Positions 56,135 to 64,000 of a stretch of DNA of 64,000 bases are shown here, piece by piece. Source of the DNA: Delphinus delphis (lineage: Eukaryota; Chordata; Mammalia; Artiodactyla; Delphinidae); assembly GCF_949987515.2 (NCBI RefSeq), contig NC_082687.1:26686132-26750131 (forward strand). Direction: 5' to 3'. The notes beneath the pieces were generated by a model. That model searched no databases, was not told the DNA's origin, and saw only the letters and a program-made list of their open reading frames with translations. The translations under genes and the position numbers were made by a program. Numbering within the stretch: the stretch's first letter is position 1; the number at the start of each line of letters is the position of its first letter.

Positions 56135-57508
56135 ATGGTAATAGGAACATACATATCAATAATTACCTTAAATATAAATGGATTAAATGCTCCAACCAAA
56201 AGACACAGACTGGCTGAATGGATACAAAAGCAAGACCCGTATATATGCTGTCTACAAGACACCCACTTCAGACCTAGGGACACATACAGACTGAAAGTGA
56301 GGGGATGGAAACATATATTCTATGCAAATGGAAACCAAAAGAAAGCTGGAGTAGCAATTCTCATATCAGACGAAATAGACTTTAAAATAAAGACTATTTC
56401 AAGAGACAAAGAAGGACACTACATAATGATCAAGGGACCAATCAAAGAAGGAGATATAACAATTGTAAATATTTATGCACCCAACATAGGAGCACCTCAA
56501 TACATAAAGCAAATACTAACAGGTATAAAAGGGAAAATCGACAGTAACACAATCATAGTAGGGGACTTTAACACCCCACTTTCACCAATGGACAGATCAA
56601 ACAAAATGAAAATAAATAAGGACACACAAGCTTTAAATGATACATTAAACAAGATGGACTTAATTGATATTTATTGCACATTCCATCCAAAAACAACAGA
56701 ATACACTTTCTTCTCAAGTGCTCATGGAACATTCTCCAGGATAGACCATATCTTGGGTCACAAATCAAGCCTTGGTAAATTTAAGAAAATGAAATCGTAT
56801 CAAGTATCCTTTCTGACCATGCTATGAGACTAGATACCAATTGCAGTAAAATCTGTAAAAAATACAAATACATGGAGGCCAAACAATATACTACTTAATA
56901 ACCAAGAGATCACTGAGGAAATCAAAAAAATACTTAGAAACAAATGACAATGAAAGCACGATGACCCAAAACCTATGGGATGCAGCAAAAGCAGTTCTAA
57001 CAGGGAAGTTTATAGCAGTACAATCCTACCTTAAAAAACAAGAAACACCTCAAAAAAACAACCTAACCTTACACCTACAGCAATTAGAGAAAGATGAACA
57101 AAAAAACCCAAAGTTAGCAGAAGGAAAGAAATCGTAAAGATCAGATCAGAAATAAATGAAAAAGAAATGAAGGAAACAATAGCAAAGATTAATAAAACTA
57201 AAAGTTCGTTTTCTAAGAAGATAAACAAAATTGATAAACCATTAGACTAATCAAGAAAAAAAGGGAAAAGACTCAAATCAATGGAATTAGAAATGAAAAA
57301 GGAGAGGTAACAACGGACAGTGCAGAAATACAAAGGATCATGAGAGATTGCTACAAGCAACTATATGCCTATTAAAAGGACAACCTGGAAGAAATGGACA
57401 AATTCTCAGAAAAGCACAATCTATCGAGAGTGAACCAGGAAGAAATAGAAAATATAAACAGACCAATCACAAGCACTGAAATTGAAACTGATTAAAAATC
57501 TTCCAACA

Positions 57509-57729
57509 GGGCTTCCCTGGTGGTGCAGTGATTGAGAGTTTGCCTGCCGATGCACGGGACATGGGTTCATGCCCTGGTCCAGGAAGATCCCACATGCCAT
57601 GGAGCGGCTGTGCCCGTGAGCCATGGCCGCTAAGCCGGTGCATCCGGAGCCTGTGCTCTGCAACGGGAGAGACCACAACAGTGAGAGGCCTATGTATTGC
57701 AAAAAAAAAAAAAAAAAAAAAAAAAAAGG
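57509..57729 (+). mobile_element. CHR-type SINE inserted in L1 ORF2
   Basis: Sense ~210-bp form with a ~27-nt A tail. A 10-bp duplication TCTTCCAACA lies at 57499-57508 and 57730-57739. It is younger than the L1, which supplied its target. Confidence 0.97.
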
Positions 57730-59294
57730 TCTTCCAACAAACAAAAGCCCAGGATGAGATGGCTTCACAGGCGAATTCTATCAAACATTTAGTGAAGAGC
57801 TAACACCTATCCTTCTCAAACTCTTCCAAAATATAGCAGAGGGAGGAACACTCCCAAACTCAGTCTACGAGGCCACCATCACACTGATACCAAAACCAGA
57901 CAAAGATGTCACAAAAAAAGAAAACGACAGGCTAATCTCACTGATGAACATAGATGCAAAAATCCACAACAAAATACTAGCAAACAGAATCCGACAGCAC
58001 ATTGAAAGGATCATACACCATGATCACGTGGGATTATCCCAGGAATGCAAGGATTCTTCAATATATACAAATCAATCGATGTGATACACCAGATTAACAA
58101 ACTGAAGAATAAAAACCATATGATCATCTCAATAGATGCAGAAAAAGCTTTCGACAAAGTTCAACACCCATTTATGATAAAAACCCTCCAGAAAGTAGGC
58201 ATAGAGTGAACTTACCTCAACATATTAAAGGCCACATATGACAAACCCACAGCCAACATTGTCCACAATGGTAAAACACTGAAACCATTTCCACTAAGAT
58301 CAGGAACAATACAAGGTTGCCCACTCTCACCACTATTATTCATCATTGTTTTGGAAGTTTTAGCCACAACAATCAGAGAAGAAAAAGAAATAAAAGGAAT
58401 CCTAATCGGAAAAGAAGAAGTAAAGCTGTCACTGTTTGCAGATGACATGATACTATCCATAGAGAATCCTAAAGATGCTACCAGAAAACTACTAATCAAT
58501 AAATTTGGTAAAGTAGCAGAATACAAAATTAATGCACAGAAATCTCTTGCATTCCTATACACTAATGATGAAAAATCTGAAAGTGAAATTAAGAAAACAC
58601 TCCCATTTACCATTTCAACAAATAGAACAAAATACCTAGGAATAAACCTACCTAAGGAGACAAAAGACCTGTATGCAGAAAACTATAAGACACTGATGAA
58701 AGAATTTAAAGATGATACAAAAAGATGGAGAGATATACCCTGTTCTTGGATTGGAAGAATCAGCATTGTGAAAATAACTATAGTAGCCAAAGCAACCTAC
58801 AGTGCAATCCCTATCAAACTACCACTGGCATTTTTCACAGAACTAGAACAAAAAATTTCACAATTTGTATGGAAACACAAAAGACCCTGAATAGCCAAAG
58901 GAATCTTGAGAAAAAAAAGATGAAGCTGAAGGAATCAGGCTCCCTGACTTCAGACTATACTACAAAGCTACAGTAATCAAGACAGTATGGTACTGGCACA
59001 AAAACAGAAATATAGATCAATGGAAAAGGATAAACCCACGCACATATGGTCACCTTATCTTTGCTAAAGGAGGCAAGAATATACAATGGAGAAAAGACAG
59101 CCTCTTCAATAAGTGGTGCTGGGCATACTGGACAGCTATATGTAAAAGAATGAAATTAGAACACTCCCTAACACCATACACAAAAATAAACTCAAAATGG
59201 ATTAAAGACCTAAATGTAAGGCCAGACACTATCAAACTCTTAGAGGAAAACATAGGCAGAACACTCTATGACATAAATCACAGCAAGAACCTTG

Positions 59295-59366
59295 TTGACC
59301 TCCTCTATAATTGCAAATAAAAGATCCTTTTTGACCTCCTCTAGAATTGCAAATAAAAACAAAAAT
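59295..59366 (+). repeat. 36-bp in-frame tandem duplication in L1 ORF2
   Basis: Two copies starting TTGACCTCCTCTA at 59295 and 59331. The sister L1 at 62318 has only one such unit at the corresponding place (about 62558-62590). Confidence 0.9.
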
Positions 59367-60187
59367 AAACAAATGGGACCTAATGAAACTTCAAAGCTTT
59401 TGCACAGCAAAGGAAACCATAAACAAGAGGAAAAGACAGCCCTCAGAATGGGAGAAAATATTTGCAAATGAAGAAACTGACAAAGGGTTAATCTCCAAAA
59501 TTTACAAGTGCTCATGCAGCTCAATAACAAAAAAACAAACAACCCAATCCAAAATTGGGCAGAAGACCTAAATAGACATTTCTCCAAAGAAGATATACAG
59601 ATTGCCAACAAACACATGAAAGAATGCTCAACAGCATTAATCATTAGAGAAATGCAAATCAAAACTACAATGAGATATCATCTCACACGGGTCAGAATGG
59701 CCATCATCAAAAATCTAGAAACAATAAATGCTGGAGAGGGTGTGGAGAAAAGGGAACCCTCTTGCACTGTTGGTGGGAATGTAAATTGATACAGCCCCTA
59801 TGGAGAACAGTATGGAGGTTCCTTAAAAAACTACAAATAGAACTACCATACGACCCAGCAATCCCACTACTGGGCATATACCCTGAGAAAACCATAATTC
59901 AAAAAGAGTCATGTACCAAAATGTTCATTGCAGCTCTATTTAAAATAGCCAGGACATGGAAGCAACCTAACTGTCCATTGACAGATGAATGGATAAAGAA
60001 GATGTGGCACATATATACAATGGAGTATTACTCAGCCATAAAAAGAAATGAAATTGAGTTATTTGTAGTGAGGTGGATGGGCCTAGAGTCTGTCATACAG
60101 AGTGAAGTAAGTCAGAAAGAGAAAAACAAATACCGTATGCTAACACATATATATATGGAATCTAAAAAATTAAAAAAAATGTCATGA

Positions 60188-60608
60188 AGAACCTAGGGGC
60201 AAGACGGGAATAAAGACACAGACCTACTAGAGAATGGACTTGAGGACAAGGGGAGGGGGAAGGGTAAGCTGTGACAAAGTGAGAGAGTGGCATGGACCTA
60301 TATACACTACCAAATGTAAAACAGATAGCTAGTGGGAAGCAGCCGCATAGCACAGGGAGATTAGCTCGGTGATTTGTGACCACCTAGAGTGGTGGGATAG
60401 GGAGGGTGGGAGGGAGGGAGACGTAAGAGGGAAGAGATATGGGGATATATGTATATGTATAGCTGATTCACTTTGTTATAGAGCAGAAAATGACACACCA
60501 TTGTAAAGCAATTATACTCTAGTTAAGATGTTAAAAAATAATAATAGTAATAAAATTAAATTAAAATTAAAAAATAAAGGTTGAAGACTTCCAAAAAAAA
60601 AGAAAAAA
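60188..60608 (+). other. L1 3'UTR and double A-rich tail
   Basis: Standard younger-type 3'UTR to about 60535, then an A/T-rich tail. A 17-nt non-A segment (60576-60592) follows, then a second A-tract (60593-60610) abutting the target-site duplication. Confidence 0.9.
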
Positions 60609-60704
60609 AAGAAATGCTTAAATTCTGGGCTAGAATGAGGCCTAGGTGACTCAAGTGTGGTGGCAATGATGATGATATAGAGCAGTTACATAGTCACAGT
60701 AATA

Positions 60705-60910
60705 AGAATAATGATAACAAGAAATGCCAACTTTTATTGAGTATTTACTATTGTTCCAGGCAGTGTATTACACACTTGTGTGTTATCTCTTATAATCCTC
60801 TCCACAACCTTCTGAGGTCAATTTCATTATTGTCTGCCGTTTGAATGATAAAGAAACTAAGGCTTTATGAGGTTAAGTATTTGACAATGATCAAAGGGCT
60901 AGGAAATGGA
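60705..60910 (-). repeat. MIR SINE
   Basis: Antisense MIR: 'ttattgagtatttactattg', 'tccaggcagtgtattacaca', 'ataatcctctccacaacctt', 'aatgataaagaaactaaggc'. Confidence 0.82.
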
Positions 60911-61879
60911 GGAAATGGACAAAACTGCCCTGACCCAGAGACTACCAGCTTAACCACTACATTGCACCGAACAGTGTGTAATTTGATAAATTTCAGGGTA
61001 TGCTGTCACCATAATATCTGTACCAACATGATCTCTATGAGATGCTTTTGAGAAGAGTGAAGTGCTCAGAAACCAGCTCTGGTCCCTTCCCACTCCCTCC
61101 TGACTCCCTACATAAACAGCTTGCTCAGGTACCGAGTCATCGCTCCTGAAGCAATCCTGACAGTCCCAGAGGCTTTGACTCACCAAGGAGGTTCATATCC
61201 AATGTGACTGCCTGCTCCCTGCTCCTCAGGGTAAGCTCTCCTCTAGCTTTTAGATGAAAGAGCCAGGAATAAGGCCTCTTTTCTTGTCCTACCTCTGCTA
61301 CTAACTACCTCCTTGGTCTTCATTAAGTCTCTGTTTCTGTGGTTTTACGTGTGTGTGTGTGTTTTCATGTTCATGTGGAGATATTTCAAGACAAAAAAAT
61401 TTTATCCAGGCATGAAAATATTTCAGTATTACTAAACCAAATCGACTGAATAATGAAAAGTCCTGGGAGTTTAGAGTCACTCCAGGGATCTAAAAGTCAT
61501 CTCACTGCTGAACTTCACCATCTATATTACAAATACTACACAGCCCCTTCTCTGGTGGAATCACTTTCAGAGCTGTGGGCAGGCTAGCAGTACAGCATGG
61601 CTTCCTTTTGGTAAATGTCCCCTGGCTCTCCATGTGATTCTGTTGAATCCATCCATCAAAAAGCTCTATATCCCCTGTCATAGATGTTGGACATGTCACT
61701 CAGGCTGACCCATCTGAAAAATTTATCTTCCTCACATGGCAGCCCAACAAGTGTTCATCTAAGTCCTTTCTGAGGGATTAACACAAGTGGCTCTTCTGCA
61801 CTTTGATCCCGAGCTGTAAGAATACTTGTGGCCACCAGGGATATGTTGCCATAGAGTCTAGGGATAAAACAGAGTAGTG
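60911..61879. other. Mostly unassigned
   Basis: 61280-61340 ('cctctgctactaactacctc') may be a degraded sense MIR. A short GT run lies at 61349-61362. Nothing else was recognised. Confidence 0.4.
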
Positions 61880-62110
61880 ATAAGCAATACTGAGAAACAA
61901 GAAGAGACAGACAACAGAGACAGTGACAGAAACAGTAACAGACAGACAGAGAGCTGATGAGATGGTTTGAACTCCTGCATCCCACTGTGTCTGAAACCAG
62001 ACCTACCATTTGAAGTTCCCACTTAAGTAAACCAAAATATCCCCTTGTATATTTGGTTTGTATGGGATTTTCTGTCATTTGCAATGTATAGCCCTAACCA
62101 ATGCAGTGGA
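61880..62110 (+). repeat. Ancient LTR-like 3' end, unassigned family
   Basis: 'gctgatgagatggtttgaac', 'gtctgaaaccagacctacca' and 'ttttctgtcatttgcaatgt' resemble the 3' part of an old mammalian LTR. Confidence 0.45.
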
Positions 62111-62317
62111 CATTAAGATGTCATTGATACCAAAGTCTCCTTCTTAGTTCTTTACATGTGTTTTTAACTGTTGAGAAAATGGAAAAGTATAATACAGTAC
62201 CCTTTCTCTTAAAAAAATAGATACAATCATTATTTTTCAAGGACTAGAAGTGCTAAATGAAATTGGAGATACAGAAAAATTATAATAGTATGTTATATAA
62301 GTTAAAATAATAAGCTA

Positions 62318-63763
62318 CTTATCTTTGATAGAGGAGGCAAGAATATACAGTGGAGAAAAGACAGCCTCTTCAATAAGTGGTGCTGGGAAAACCGGACAGG
62401 TACATGTAAAAGTATGAAATTAGAACACTTCCTAACACCATACACAAAAATAAACTCAAAATGGATTAAAGACCTAAATGTAAGGCCAGACACTATCAAA
62501 CTCTTAGAGGAAAACATAGGCAGAACGCTCTATGACATAAATCACAGCAAGATCTTTTTTGACCCACCTCCTAGAGAAATAGAAATAAAAACAAAATAAA
62601 CAAATGGGACCTAATGAAACTTCAAAGCTTTTGCACAGCAAAGGAAACCATAAACAAGACCAAAAGACAACCCTCAGAATGGGAGAAAATATTTGCAAAT
62701 GAAGAAACTGACAAAGGATTAATCTCCAAAATTTACAAGCAGCTCATGCAGCTCAATAACAAAAAAACAAACAACCCAATCCAAAAATGGGCAGAAGACC
62801 TAAATAGACATTTCTCCAAAGAAGATACACAGATTGCCAACAAACACATGAAAGAATGCTCAACATCGCTAATCATTAGAGAAATGCAAATCAAAACTAC
62901 AATGAGATATCATCTCACACGGGTCAGAATGGCCATCATCAAAAATCTAGAAACAATAAATGCTGGAGAGGGTGTGGAGAAAAGGGAACCCTCTTGCACT
63001 GTTGGTGGGAATGTAAATTGATACAGCCCCTATGGAGAATAGTATGGAAGTTCCTTAAAAAACTACAAATAGAACTACCATATGACCCAGCAATCCCACT
63101 ACTGGGCATATACCCTGAGAAAGCCATAATTCAAAAAGAGTCATGTACCACAATATTCATTGCAGCTCTATTTACAATAGCTGGGACATGGAGGCAATCT
63201 AAGTGTCCATCGACAGATGAATGGATAAAGAAGATGTGGCACATATATACAATGGAATATTACTCAGCCATAAAAAGAAACGAAATTGAGTTATTTGTAG
63301 TGAGGTGGATGGACCTAGAGTCTGTCATACAGAGTGAAGTAAGTCAGAAAGAGAAAAACAAATACCATATGCTAACACATATATATGGAATCTAAGAAAA
63401 AAAATGTCACGAAGAACGTAGGGGTAAGACGGGAATAAAGACACCGACCTACTAGAGCATGGACTTGAGGATACGGGGAGGGAGAAGTGTAAGCTGTGAC
63501 AAAGTGAGAGAGTGGCATGGACCTATATACACTACCAAATGTAAAATAGATAGCTAGTGGGAAACAGCCCCATAGCACAGGGAGATTAGCTCGGTGATTT
63601 GTGACCACCTAGAGGGGTGGGATAGGGAAGGTGGGAGGGAGGGATACGCAAGAGGGAAGAGTTATGGGAACATATGTATATGTATAACTGATTCACTTTG
63701 TTATAATGCAGAAACTAACACACCATTGTAAAGCAATTATACTCCAGTGAAGATGTTAAAAAA
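62318..63763 (+). mobile_element. 5'-truncated L1 (younger type), ORF2 C-terminus + 3'UTR
   Basis: It corresponds closely, base by base over long stretches, to 59056-60545 of the full-length L1. An exact 14-bp target-site duplication lies at 62304-62317 and 63764-63777. Open frames 62614-63021 and 62994-63395 cover the ORF2 C-terminal region, including the Cys-rich part ([13 protein letters not shown]). Confidence 0.97.
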
Positions 63764-63778
63764 AAAATAATAAGCTAA

Positions 63779-63802
63779 AGTCACTATTCAGAAATAGTGA
63801 CT
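63779..63802. other. Perfect 10-bp hairpin
   Basis: AGTCACTATT (63779-63788) and its exact reverse complement (63793-63802) enclose a 4-nt loop. It lies directly after the L1 target-site duplication. Confidence 0.9.
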
Positions 63803-63859
63803 GATATTATGTATAAATTAAATGTGCATATTAAAACCACATTTAATCTCTAAAGCCCT

Positions 63860-63860
63860 G

Positions 63861-63891
<31 letters not shown>
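63860..63891. repeat. (GT)n microsatellite
   Basis: About 16 GT units with one TTT interruption. Confidence 0.97.
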
Positions 63892-63904
63892 ACCTATGAA
63901 TGAC

Positions 63905-64000
63905 TTCCAACACCTTTCCCCTAAACTCCAGACTCATTTGTCCATCTGCCAACTGGATGTCTCCCCTCTGATGTCACTAGGCATCCAATATCCAACAGAA
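63905..64000 (+). repeat. L2 LINE, reverse-transcriptase part (runs off the window)
   Basis: 'cccctaaactccagactcat', 'ttgtccatctgccaactgga' and 'tcactaggcatccaatatcc' match the sense L2 RT segment. This is the same part of L2 that appears antisense at the left edge of the window. Confidence 0.75.

Larger units (their letters stand above)
56135..60187 (+). pseudogene. L1 ORF2 (endonuclease + reverse transcriptase), inactivated
   Basis: ATG at 56135 opens the APE-like endonuclease (LNINGLN, GDFNTPL, IDHILG are visible). The motif usually QETH reads QDTH, so the catalytic Glu is Asp. A one-base loss just before the SDH motif (about 56806-56815) ends the frame at 56825. RT lies at about 57740-58890 with the active-site FADD at 58435-58446. 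In-frame TGAs occur at 58207-58209 and 58888-58890. The C-terminal region 59347-60187 reads in several frames and ends TGA 60185-60187. A SINE splits the gene at 57509-57729. Confidence 0.93.
53074..60608 (+). mobile_element. Essentially full-length L1 retrotransposon
   Basis: About 7.5 kb including an inserted SINE. The 5' end starts at the canonical L1 head ('gcttcaagatggcggaagag'), followed by a GC-rich 5'UTR, ORF1, ORF2, 3'UTR and a poly-A tail. A perfect 20-bp target-site duplication lies at 53054-53073 and 60609-60628, so this is one complete retrotransposition event, not a mosaic. L1 encodes an RNA-binding chaperone (ORF1p) and an endonuclease/reverse transcriptase (ORF2p) that copy its RNA into nicked DNA. 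Both frames here are broken, so it is inactive. Confidence 0.97.

Noticed and set aside
1..64000. CRISPR arrays, rRNA, bacterial-type operons or defence systems
   Set aside because: No spaced direct repeats, rRNA landmarks or dense coding; composition and repeats are mammalian.

Overview
This window is mammalian nuclear DNA, almost certainly from a cetacean (hippopotamus is the next possibility). The diagnostic signal is the set of tRNA-derived CHR-type SINEs, in long, intermediate and short forms. That family is known from Cetacea, Hippopotamidae and Ruminantia, and I saw no Bov-tA or BovB elements that would point to a ruminant. I found no bacterial operons, rRNA genes, CRISPR arrays or recognisable intact host protein-coding genes. 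The window reads as intergenic or deep intronic sequence, about half of it identifiable transposable elements. Many repeat boundaries are approximate because they come from reading and comparing copies, not from alignment software.

Layout. 1-3440: an L2 reverse-transcriptase relic (minus strand) split by an L1, then a second L2 split by a MER1-type DNA transposon. 4240-4611: an L1 and a SINE stacked on one target site. 4700-7620: simple repeats, an unassigned old repeat, a MER5A piece, an older L1 with another L1 piece inside it, and a younger L1 3' end. 7.9-16 kb: mostly unassigned sequence with an old L1 end, MIRs and a MER5. 16.4-20.5 kb: an old L1/HAL1-like body, MIRs and L2s. 21.8-26.8 kb: old L1M bodies, a solo MaLR LTR and two CHR SINEs. 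27-31.8 kb: AT-rich sequence with a truncated SINE and a MER1. 31.8-38.5 kb: L2-rich, with a Tigger-like element inside an LTR-like repeat and an L2 carrying four later insertions. 38.5-53 kb: an MLT-type LTR, SINE, L2, L1s, MIRs and a Tigger relic cut by an L1. 53.07-60.6 kb: one essentially full-length L1 (5'UTR, ORF1, ORF2, 3'UTR, 20-bp target-site duplication) carrying a CHR SINE and several disabling mutations. 62.3-63.8 kb: a second, 5'-truncated copy of a closely similar L1 in the same orientation.

The only hints of host gene content are weak. They are a 126-nt symmetric phase 1-1 exon-like segment on the minus strand (48777-48902), a 103-nt exon-like segment on the minus strand (3742-3844), and a TATA box followed by a strong splice donor on the plus strand (39991-40130). 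None could be matched to a known protein. The best-supported unusual observations are two separate cases of two retroposons integrated in tandem with a shared middle target-site duplication, a possible short 3' transduction at the tail of the full-length L1, and repeated microsatellite growth at one site of L1 ORF2. I did not find a convincing new biological system.
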